Origin: an uncultured Lachnospiraceae bacterium
Lineage (GTDB): Bacteria; Bacillota; Clostridia; Lachnospirales; Lachnospiraceae
Reading direction: 5' to 3'
Length of the DNA stretch: 64,000 nt
Assembly (NCBI GenBank): GCA_934309145.1
Contig: CAKRCW010000002.1
Coordinates: forward strand, 274,818 to 338,817
This document shows, piece after piece, positions 56,560 to 63,357 of the stretch (within the stretch, counting starts at the first letter, position 1; every line of letters begins with the position of its first letter). The notes under the pieces were generated by a model. That model worked only from the letters and a program-made list of their open reading frames with translations. It was not told the origin of the DNA and did no database searches. The translations under genes were made by a program, and so were the position numbers.

Positions 56560-56800
56560 AAGATTGTTTCCGGGCAGGATATTTCTGGTGATGTTTGTTG
56601 GCAGGGCGTTTTTGTGTATGCCGGCTGGTTATATTACGGGACCGCTTCCGCTTGATTGCTCCGAGCAGCGGCACTAAATTCGTGCAGCACACTCATTAAG
56701 TGCCGGCTGTCGCAAACGTCCCTGCATATAACCGGCCGGCATACACAAAAACGCCCTGCCAACAAACATCACCAGAAATATCCTGCCCGGAAACAATCTT
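56560..56800. repeat. Family I palindromic element, copy 2 (75-bp arms, conserved core)
   Basis: Bases 56560-56634 are the inverted repeat of 56726-56800 with 74 of 75 positions matching. The 91-base core (56635-56725, starting TACGGGACCG and ending GTCCCTGC) matches copy 1 at 85 of 91 positions in the opposite orientation. The arms show no similarity to those of copy 1. It lies between divergent genes (MATE and YitT), so a terminator role alone does not explain it. Confidence 0.87.
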
Positions 56801-56864
56801 AATTTTATCTTGACTTAAAGGATTATCCATTATACGATTTACATATAAAAGAGGGGGGATTTTT

Positions 56865-57743
56865 ATGTTCCAGTCTATCGAAGCTAAGCATCCACATTTT
56901 TATCAGATATTTCGTATTATTGTAGTTATTTTTGCGTCCATACTCTACGCATGGAATCTGTGTTGCTTTGCTAAAACAGCAGGGCTTTTTCCGGGTGGCT
57001 TCTCAGGTGTTTCACTGTTATTACAGGAGATAGGTATCAAGTATCTCCACATCAACATTCCATATACCGTATTTAATGTTATTTTAAATGTTCTTCCTAT
57101 ATATATAGGCTTCAAATTCATAGGCAAAAAGTTTACACTTTATTCTATACTGACTATATTTTTATCCAGCATATTCGTAGATATCCTTCCAACATATGTA
57201 TTTACGGATGATGTTCTTCTGATAAGTGTATTTGGAGGACTGTTAAATGGATTTGCTATATCTCTCTGTCTGAATGTCGGAACAACAACAGGTGGAACGG
57301 ATTTCATAAGCATTTATATGTCTCAGCAAAAGGGCATAGACGCATGGAACTATATACTGCTTGGCAATGTCATCATGCTTATTATCGCAGGAGCAATGTT
57401 CGGCTGGTCTATAGCACTCTACTCCATTATCTATCAGTTCTGTAGCACACAGGTTATACAGATGCTCTACAAGCGATATAAAAAAGAAACATTATTCATT
57501 ATATCAGACAAATCTGATGAGATATACAAGCTTATCCGCGAAACAACTAACCACGATGCAACGCTTTTTCAGGGAATCGGCTGCTATGAAGAAAAAGAGA
57601 AAACCCTCATCTACTCCGTCATAAATACTGAGGCTAAAAGACAGCTTATTCCTCTAATACGCTCCGTAGATCCTCATGCATTTATAAACATAGTTAAAAC
57701 CGAGGGATTATCCGGAAGATTCCATGATATTCCAAATGACTGA
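56865..57743 (+). CDS. YitT-family membrane protein
   Basis: The 292-residue protein has five or six hydrophobic helices (about 15-190), with GLFPGGFSGVSLLLQEIG and NVGTTTGGTDFISIYMS. A C-terminal DUF2179 domain (about 215-290, starting ETLFIISDKSDEIYKLI) follows. This is the usual YitT layout. Function is not established; transport is presumed. GAGGGGGG precedes the ATG. Confidence 0.88.
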   Translation: MFQSIEAKHPHFYQIFRIIVVIFASILYAWNLCCFAKTAGLFPGGFSGVSLLLQEIGIKYLHINIPYTVFNVILNVLPIYIGFKFIGKKFTLYSILTIFLSSIFVDILPTYVFTDDVLLISVFGGLLNGFAISLCLNVGTTTGGTDFISIYMSQQKGIDAWNYILLGNVIMLIIAGAMFGWSIALYSIIYQFCSTQVIQMLYKRYKKETLFIISDKSDEIYKLIRETTNHDATLFQGIGCYEEKEKTLIYSVINTEAKRQLIPLIRSVDPHAFINIVKTEGLSGRFHDIPND

Positions 57744-57754
57744 CACAAGACAAG

Positions 57755-57789
57755 GTAAACCGTACCGATTACTAATCAATACGGTTTAC
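57755..57789. terminator. Inverted repeat between convergent genes, possible terminator
   Basis: GTAAACCGTA (57755-57764) pairs perfectly with TACGGTTTAC (57780-57789). The right half encodes the last residues of the dehydrogenase. No T-run follows on either strand, so termination is uncertain. Confidence 0.35.
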
Positions 57790-58728
57790 TCTCTCTCCGG
57801 CTATGTAACATTTTATATTATTTAGCACTTCTTTCATAAGGCGTTCTCTCGCCTCAACTGTAGCCCACGCTATATGAGGTGTAATGATAAGCCGGTCACT
57901 GTCCTTAATGGCAAACAGCGGATTATCCTTTGACATTGGCTCTTCCTTAAGCACATCCAGTCCCGCAGCGCCTATCTGTCTACTAATCAGTGCCTCGTAC
58001 AAATCTCTCTCATTAATAATAGGACCTCTGCCAACATTTATAATTATTGCTGTATTTTTCATCCTTGCAAATGCATTTCCATCAAATAAATTCTCCGTAT
58101 CAGGAGTAAGTGGTGCATGTATCGATATAACATCACTCTCAGAAAGCAAGGTATCAAAATCCACCTCATCATAGTGGCTATTATGATTCCTGCCAGATGT
58201 AGAATAGTAAACAGCCTTGCAGCCAAATGCCTTGGCTATATCGTACACTCGTCTTCCTATCTCACCAAGCCCGACTATTCCCCATGTCTTACCATTAAGC
58301 TCATTGAATGTATTTGCAAAATGCGTAAAGCTGTTGTCCTCTATATATTTTCCTGACTTAACATATCTGTCATAATACGCACTCTTTTCCATAAGATAAA
58401 ACAGCAGTGCAAATGTATGCTGAGCAACAGACTCGGTAGAATAGCCTTTTACATTAGCTACAGCTATATTATGCTTTCTCACATATTCCATATCTATTAT
58501 GTTAGTTCCGGTTGCGGTAACCGCTATCATCTTAATGGTGGGATTTAGCCCTAATGTGTTCTCATTGCATACATTCTTATTAGTTATAAGGATATCTGCA
58601 CCATCACATCTGCTTTGAAGTTCTTCCGGCTTCGTATATCCGTACACAGCCACCTCTCCCAGCCTCTCAAACTCTTCAAATTTCACATCCGTTCCTAATG
58701 TATCCGCATCAGAAAAAACAAGCTTCAT
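57772..58728 (-). CDS. D-2-hydroxyacid dehydrogenase
   Basis: The 318-residue enzyme has the NAD site GIVGLGEIGRRV, NVGRGPIINERDL with the catalytic arginine nearby, and the catalytic histidine in ITPHIAWATVEAR. It resembles glycerate/hydroxypyruvate-type dehydrogenases; the substrate is not fixed by sequence. The ATG at 58728 forms an ATGA overlap with the stop of the amidotransferase gene and has GGAGGG 9 bases upstream. Confidence 0.9.
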   Translation of the reverse strand: MKLVFSDADTLGTDVKFEEFERLGEVAVYGYTKPEELQSRCDGADILITNKNVCNENTLGLNPTIKMIAVTATGTNIIDMEYVRKHNIAVANVKGYSTESVAQHTFALLFYLMEKSAYYDRYVKSGKYIEDNSFTHFANTFNELNGKTWGIVGLGEIGRRVYDIAKAFGCKAVYYSTSGRNHNSHYDEVDFDTLLSESDVISIHAPLTPDTENLFDGNAFARMKNTAIIINVGRGPIINERDLYEALISRQIGAAGLDVLKEEPMSKDNPLFAIKDSDRLIITPHIAWATVEARERLMKEVLNNIKCYIAGERVNRID

Positions 58729-59447
58729 ATTCTGCATCCCTCCACAAATGCTTCAAATATCTTCATACTATTATCATCCGACTTGTAAGAGAACTCAGGA
58801 TGCCACTGTACACCCCACATAAATCTCTTACCCGGCATATATATAGCCTCGACAAGTCCATCTGTCGCCTTAGCCATAACCTTCATGCATGGAGCTACCT
58901 CTTTCACACACTGATGATGATAACTATTTACAGGCATCCTGTCAATTCTTAACAGACGATTTAATGGCCTTCCCTTTACAAGCTCCACCTCATGTACAGG
59001 TACATCATATGGCGGTGTCTGATGATGTTCTATATCCGTATCATATTCGCTGCCAATATCCTGATACAGCGTTCCTCCAAGATATGCATTCATAAATTGC
59101 ACTCCTCTGCATATTCCTAGAATTGCCTTATCTCTCTTTATAGCTTTTCTAAGGATTGCTCCCTCCATCTTATCACGTTCTCTACAGCAATCACCACATT
59201 CAGATATCCTTTCAGCTCCGTATATAGCCGGATATACATCCTGACCTCCCGTCAAAAGAAATCCATCACATATACTGACATATTCTTCAATCAATTCACT
59301 ATCAGACGTAAGAGGAAGCATCATAGGTGCACCTCCAGCCGCTATAATACCATCCATATAACCCGGAAGCATCCAAAGGCTTTCTCTCTCTTCATCCACC
59401 AACGGCACAAGCCCTACAACCGGTTTCTCATTTATACGATTACCCAT
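58725..59447 (-). CDS. Class I glutamine amidotransferase-like hydrolase (gamma-Glu-GABA hydrolase/C26 family)
   Basis: The 240-residue protein has the nucleophile elbow LGICRGVQFMNAYLGG and the catalytic GVQWHPEFS, with GFLLTGGQDVYP, typical of PuuD-like peptidase C26 proteins. They cleave gamma-glutamyl amides. ATG 59447 follows GGGAGG by 7 bases; the longer start at 59462 overlaps that Shine-Dalgarno. It is coupled to the dehydrogenase; a joint pathway is not evident. Confidence 0.88.
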   Translation of the reverse strand: MGNRINEKPVVGLVPLVDEERESLWMLPGYMDGIIAAGGAPMMLPLTSDSELIEEYVSICDGFLLTGGQDVYPAIYGAERISECGDCCRERDKMEGAILRKAIKRDKAILGICRGVQFMNAYLGGTLYQDIGSEYDTDIEHHQTPPYDVPVHEVELVKGRPLNRLLRIDRMPVNSYHHQCVKEVAPCMKVMAKATDGLVEAIYMPGKRFMWGVQWHPEFSYKSDDNSMKIFEAFVEGCRI

Positions 59448-59674
59448 GACCAAACCTCCCAATGTATACTTATTTTTACTGTAATTTTAAGTTACTTTTA
59501 TAAAACTATAGCAAAAATAAATACTGCTTCACAATGGTTTGTTCATTTTTCGAAATATAGATTGATTTTGGGGAATTTTACTTACAATAATTACCGTATT
59601 TGGCATTTTATTATATATTATTAACGAACATAGTGATGTGAAATATCACCACAAGATATCACCATAATAGCTAT

Positions 59675-60634
59675 CTACAGATTTTCATATATCTTATTAT
59701 ACTCATCACTGTCAATCCCAAGATGCTCCATTATCCATTCACGGGACTTGCCAAGTTCAATATATGCAAATACTTTTCCTTCAATTTTTCCTTCACTCAC
59801 AGCTTCCTGTCTCATTTCCATTATCGCCTTACACATATTCACTTCCTCCTTCTTAAGCTCCTCATCAGGAATTGCAATATTGCATATTTCATTTACAAGT
59901 CCTGCTGATAAGTTATCCATTCGTTTTAATTCTTCTTCGTTATCCTTCATATATCTGTACATCTCCTGCCAGTCAGTCGAATACTTTATCATTCCCAATA
60001 TATGCTTTAATGGTGACTTAAGTTTCTTAAGCTGGTCTGGTGTCACATCGGATGGCTGTAACAGCGGTACTTTATAATCAGGTATGTACGCCATTAACTC
60101 ATCCGGTATTCCAGTCAGGTCTAACATCTCATGAAGCCTTAGCGGACCATCCCATGGTCTGCTACCAAAATATACCACCATGGTAAGTACGGGTGTGAAT
60201 TTATCATCGGCTGTCACTTTGGACAAAAACTCCGAGTCATTCCTATACAGCTTATTCTCCGTATTATACCGCACTTTTTCAGATATCTGTCCTGAATAAT
60301 TTAATGCATCGTAAGTCATGCTTCTTACAGGCATTGCATAATCGATATATGACTGTAACTCTGAGCCTACTATAATATGTGCTTCAACAACACCATTCCG
60401 ACCACATAACATCTTCAGCGAATCTCTGTATTTCTGATTAGGAAATGCCAATTCCTTTTTGCCATTATGAGTTGACTGTTCCGCAAATATTGTATAGCCT
60501 TCAGTCGTATCAAGCGGAACAATATCTGTTTCATCACAGACCTCCGCACCCTCAAAAAACAGCAGATTAATCGTATCTGCAAATACACTGTTACTTTTAT
60601 ATAGTTCCTTCGACATAGTATCAACTTTTCCCAC
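59675..60634 (-). CDS. Rpn-family PD-(D/E)XK nuclease/putative transposase-like protein
   Basis: The ~319-residue protein matches the Rpn (recombination-promoting nuclease) pattern seen often in Lachnospiraceae. It has SNSVFADTINLLFFEG, EAHIIVGSELQSYIDYAMPVR and the conserved VLTMVVYFGSRPWDGPLRLHEMLD. The family usually has an E-x-Q motif where this protein has SELQ, so the catalytic core may be intact. A GTG at 60634 with GGAGG 6 bases upstream is the best start; the longer reading from 60664 lacks one. Such genes move horizontally and occur in many paralogs. Confidence 0.8.
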   Translation of the reverse strand: MGKVDTMSKELYKSNSVFADTINLLFFEGAEVCDETDIVPLDTTEGYTIFAEQSTHNGKKELAFPNQKYRDSLKMLCGRNGVVEAHIIVGSELQSYIDYAMPVRSMTYDALNYSGQISEKVRYNTENKLYRNDSEFLSKVTADDKFTPVLTMVVYFGSRPWDGPLRLHEMLDLTGIPDELMAYIPDYKVPLLQPSDVTPDQLKKLKSPLKHILGMIKYSTDWQEMYRYMKDNEEELKRMDNLSAGLVNEICNIAIPDEELKKEEVNMCKAIMEMRQEAVSEGKIEGKVFAYIELGKSREWIMEHLGIDSDEYNKIYENL

Positions 60635-61012
60635 AATCTTCCTCCTGTTCCTGTACATTGTCATAGAGAATTATGGGGAAAAGAAATAATAACATATATA
60701 TTTATAAGTATTATATCACACATTTCCGATATGACAAGTTATACATATTAATTAAATGGATTTGTTTTAACCGAATATCTGTGTATGTAGATATGCATCT
60801 GATAAATAGAACTGTTTTAACTTTAAATATACTAACATGTATAAAGATGATTTGTAAATATGTATTTTGTGAAATATATATGAACTTATAGGATATCTAA
60901 CTAATATCCTTATTAAAGCTTCCGGATGATGGTTCCATTACGGAACCGTTTCCACTTATTGCTCCGAGCAGCGGCTTAAATGCCTGATTTATCTTCTTAA
61001 TTACCGCTTTTG
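60635..61012. other. Gene-free AT-rich stretch
   Basis: No credible gene is seen. Bases 60670-60895 are very AT-rich. The only recognisable content is the truncated family I core near 60931-60982. A 67-codon minus-strand frame across it (60897-61100) is judged spurious. Confidence 0.6.
60931..60982. repeat. Truncated family I core, copy 3
   Basis: Bases 60937-60982 match about half of the family I core (TTACGG-ACCGTTTCCACTT, then ATTGCTCCGAGCAGCGGC and TAAAT) with small indels. The long arms are missing; only a six-base inverted repeat GGTTCC/GGAACC flanks the start. It is probably a decayed copy. Confidence 0.7.
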
Positions 61013-61423
61013 TTAAAATTTCAAATTGTTCTTTCGTCTGATAATCCACACGATAAAATCTGCCAACAGCAATACAGCAAAAACTGGTATGGTGATACAC
61101 AATATAAGCGCGCCTACAATTCCTGCAAACCAGCCCGTATCGGTATTTATATCATATATCGCATATCCCACGGATAAAGCTGCCATAATTATATCTGTGA
61201 TGGCAAATACCCTGTAAAGTGATATCTTAGGCTTTATTTTTCCAAAAATGCAGCATACTGTAAGACACACCGCCATAGCCGAAAACGCGACAGCAGCACA
61301 CGCCAGCACAAACTCCAGATTTGAGGGATTTATGACAATTTCCACCAGCCACGTTACTGCCGCTAATACCCAGAATATAATTGTTATGCAAAGTAGTTTT
61401 AATGTCTTATTTTTTTTTAACAT
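61013..61423 (-). CDS. Small four-helix membrane protein
   Basis: The 136-residue protein has four hydrophobic helices (about 8-28, 36-60, 70-88, 98-124) and a basic C terminus (IRRKNNLKF). I do not recognise the family. GAGAGGG is about 5 bases upstream of the ATG. It stands alone with gene-free DNA on both sides, so no function can be inferred. Confidence 0.65.
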   Translation of the reverse strand: MLKKNKTLKLLCITIIFWVLAAVTWLVEIVINPSNLEFVLACAAVAFSAMAVCLTVCCIFGKIKPKISLYRVFAITDIIMAALSVGYAIYDINTDTGWFAGIVGALILCITIPVFAVLLLADFIVWIIRRKNNLKF

Positions 61424-61639
61424 ATAACCCTCTCTTCCTGTACATAATGCGTTTCCATTAACTGTAATTGGTGAACTACCGGAATCCCGCCAAAATACAT
61501 AATAAGAATTTTATCCAGTAAAAGATATTCGTCCATATCATCAAACATTACAATTTCATATCAAATCCTCGCTTGAATGTTTCCCCATAAAAGTACATGC
61601 ATATTTAGGTTATATTTTGTAATAAGACGAGCTATAAGC
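61424..61639. other. Intergenic stretch without recognisable features
   Basis: I checked the frames here and found only short, interrupted ones. It must hold the promoter of the small membrane protein, but no clear -35/-10 pair stands out. Confidence 0.5.
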
Positions 61640-62206
61640 ATTGATTATTGTAACTTATTCTGTCTTTAAGTACGCCTACGGTTAAAACAGAGACGATGGT
61701 TTTATGATCAGCAAGGTTAGCCTAGGACGCTTGCTTAGGAGAAGGGCTTTATGCCAATTCTATTCATATAATTATGATTCGGAACATCTCCGGGAAGTGC
61801 AAAAAACAGCCTTTAAGATAAGTACGTATGTAGTATTCATACGTTACCCTCCTTTCAGTTGAATTAAGCACTTTGTGCCTATCTGGATGGTAACAAATTA
61901 TTTGCATGGTGTCAACTAGGATTTAGGAGTGTAACAGCTTCTAAATCTTTTCAACATGCGCAACAAACTATTCATAGTTTAGCACACTCCTTGTAAATTG
62001 GATTTATGTTATATCCTTTGTGTAAGTTATCTGCGTACAAAGTAGAATACACACACGTTTCCGTCATTTCGATGTGTGTATTTTCGGTAGATAGGATTAA
62101 CTAAGTTTGCGTGTGTTAATGGGGTATGGGACGAAAAGTCCCCAGCCTTTTTCAATCACTTAAGTAGTTCGGGGTGGCTTTTTGCCATCCCTTTTTGTAT
62201 TTAAGT
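61640..62206 (+). ncRNA. Candidate large structured RNA
   Basis: About 570 bases carry no open frame but many well-formed stems: CCTAGG/CTTAGG near 61721; ACGTATG/CATACGT near 61825; GATTTAG/CTAAATC near 61919; AGGAGTGT/ACACTCCT bridging about 61925-61993; AAACTAT/ATAGTTT; and ATACACAC/GTGTGTAT near 62050. GGGAC-GAAAA-GTCCC (62128-62142) follows. It ends at an intrinsic terminator (62171-62196), so transcription would be on the plus strand. The size and lack of coding suggest a ROOL/GOLLD-like or new ornate RNA, but I could not match any family. Confidence 0.45.
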
Positions 62207-62222
62207 AGAGAACGAGTCAGTA
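62157..62222 (+). repeat. Nested-hairpin boundary module, copy A
   Basis: CACTTAA (62157-62163) can pair with TTTAAGT (62200-62206) around a terminator hairpin, GGGGTGGC (62171-62178) with GCCATCCC (62184-62191), followed by TTTTT. TCAGTA follows ten bases later (62217-62222). The same layout recurs at 63260-63322. Confidence 0.65.
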
Positions 62223-62304
62223 CGGCTATAGTAGATTTTTTGTGCGAAAGTTGTTATAATAATTATAAATAAAAAATTGTTTACTAAATGTAAAGGAGTT
62301 TTAG

Positions 62305-62343
62305 ATGAGCAGTCATCAATATTATCTGTTGAAATGTTGCTAA
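62305..62343 (+). CDS. Twelve-residue leader peptide upstream of the MNT gene
   Basis: ATG at 62305 opens a frame MSSHQYYLLKCC and stops at 62341-62343. AAAGGAG at 62292-62298 is spaced six bases before it, as good as any gene start in the window. Its stop lies 12 bases before the MNT ATG and next to that gene's GGGGGAG, so translation of the peptide could control the toxin-antitoxin operon. It is too short for family evidence. Confidence 0.5.
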   Translation: MSSHQYYLLKCC

Positions 62344-62355
62344 AGGGGGAGCCTT

Positions 62356-62691
62356 ATGGTTAAAGAATGCAGTAATCGTCATGAGTTATCATTAAGACAT
62401 GCTATTAATGTCTTAACGAATGATTATCGAGAATACGTGAAGAGTATTTATTTATACGGTAGCTATGCCAGAAAAGATCATAAATACAATTCTGACGTAG
62501 ATTTATTTGTATGTGTATCTGATGATACTACAGCACGAGTAGCTGCACATATGAGAAGTGATGTGGCTCCAGATGATTATAATTTGCCAATGGTGGAGCT
62601 TATGATAAGTAAATCTGGTCTCAGAAATCCAAGTTACCAGTTCACAAATAATCTAAAAAAGGAGGCTATTTTGCTATGGAAAAATCATTAA
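62356..62691 (+). CDS. MNT-type minimal nucleotidyltransferase (MntA-like antitoxin)
   Basis: The 111-residue protein has the nucleotidyltransferase motif YGSYARKDHKYNSDVDLFV, with Gly35-Ser36 and Asp47/Asp49. In MntA/HepT systems the MNT protein AMPylates and silences the HEPN RNase. The gene overlaps the HEPN gene by 16 bases, the standard order for this type VII toxin-antitoxin pair. GGGGGAG lies 5 bases before the ATG. Confidence 0.88.
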   Translation: MVKECSNRHELSLRHAINVLTNDYREYVKSIYLYGSYARKDHKYNSDVDLFVCVSDDTTARVAAHMRSDVAPDDYNLPMVELMISKSGLRNPSYQFTNNLKKEAILLWKNH

Positions 62692-63188
62692 ACTATCATG
62701 ATTTAGCTGAAAATGATTATGAATTTCTCTCATACGATTATGAACATGGTCGTGTTGGTAACATACTCTGTTCTTCTGCTCAGAATATTTGTGAAAGATA
62801 TTTGAAACATGTAATAGATTCTGAGTGTAAGGATATGGATACTTCAGCAGCATTACACTCGCATTCTTTGAAGTATTTACGTAGGTTTATCACTAAGAAT
62901 ATTCCTGATTTTGAGTGTGATTGGAGTAAAATTATGCCAGCCGATGGTTATTATTTCACAACCAGATATCCTGGGGATGATGCTTTTCTTGTAGGTAAGC
63001 AGGATGTAGATGATTGCTGGAAAGCAGTAGAGTACACAAGAGAACTTGTTAATAAGAGATATCATTCTACTGAAGCAACAGATGATGAAGTTGTTACTGA
63101 TAATTTAACAACTAAAGATGAAGAAATTAAAGAGTCCTCAAGTAAAGAGCTAAATGATACAACAAACAGCACAGGAGATTGTCCCTGA
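62676..63188 (+). CDS. HEPN-domain protein (HepT-like toxin)
   Basis: The 170-residue protein has the HEPN pattern: YHDLAENDYEFLSYD, SAQNICERYLKHVID, HSHSLKYLRRFI, and YYFTTRYPGDDAF. The C-terminal ~40 residues are charged and low-complexity (ESSSKELNDTTNS) and look disordered. It is a candidate RNase partner of the overlapping MNT protein. The usual RX4-6H catalytic motif is not clear-cut; candidates are RYLKH and the REL...KRYH region, so activity is uncertain. GGAGG precedes the ATG by 10 bases. Confidence 0.82.
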   Translation: MEKSLNYHDLAENDYEFLSYDYEHGRVGNILCSSAQNICERYLKHVIDSECKDMDTSAALHSHSLKYLRRFITKNIPDFECDWSKIMPADGYYFTTRYPGDDAFLVGKQDVDDCWKAVEYTRELVNKRYHSTEATDDEVVTDNLTTKDEEIKESSSKELNDTTNSTGDCP

Positions 63189-63223
63189 CAATATGAAACT
63201 ATTTTAACTAAATAACCAACTAG

Positions 63224-63255
63224 AACCTAGGAGAGTAAAATCTTCTAGGTTTTTT
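63224..63255 (+). terminator. Intrinsic terminator after the MNT/HEPN pair
   Basis: AACCTAGGAGA (63224-63234) pairs with TCTTCTAGGTT (63241-63251; one G-T wobble), followed by TTTT. Confidence 0.88.
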
Positions 63256-63259
63256 CGTT

Positions 63260-63322
63260 CACTTAATAACTGGGATAGCAAAAGCTGTCCCTTTTTTCTA
63301 TTTAAGTGAATAAGGTTCAGTA
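63260..63322 (+). repeat. Nested-hairpin boundary module, copy B
   Basis: CACTTAA (63260-63266) pairs with TTAAGTG (63302-63308) around GGGATAGC-AAAA-GCTGTCCC (63272-63291) and TTTTTT. TCAGTA follows at 63317-63322. It has the same layout as copy A, with different stem sequences but preserved pairing. Confidence 0.65.
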
Positions 63323-63357
63323 AAGGAAAACGCTTACTGATTTTGATTGGGATAGTA

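Noticed and set aside
56492..56692. 66-codon minus-strand frame within the family I copy 2
   Set aside because: It is translation of the palindrome arm and core; no Shine-Dalgarno and no homology.
60897..61100. 67-codon minus-strand frame across the decayed family I core
   Set aside because: It overlaps the better-supported membrane protein gene and its C-terminal half is just translated repeat core (PLLGAI), which also appears in a spurious frame at 56492-56692.
61417..61547. Small frame upstream of the membrane protein at 61013
   Set aside because: On careful re-reading the frame is interrupted by a stop after about 23 codons, so no coupled small gene exists there.
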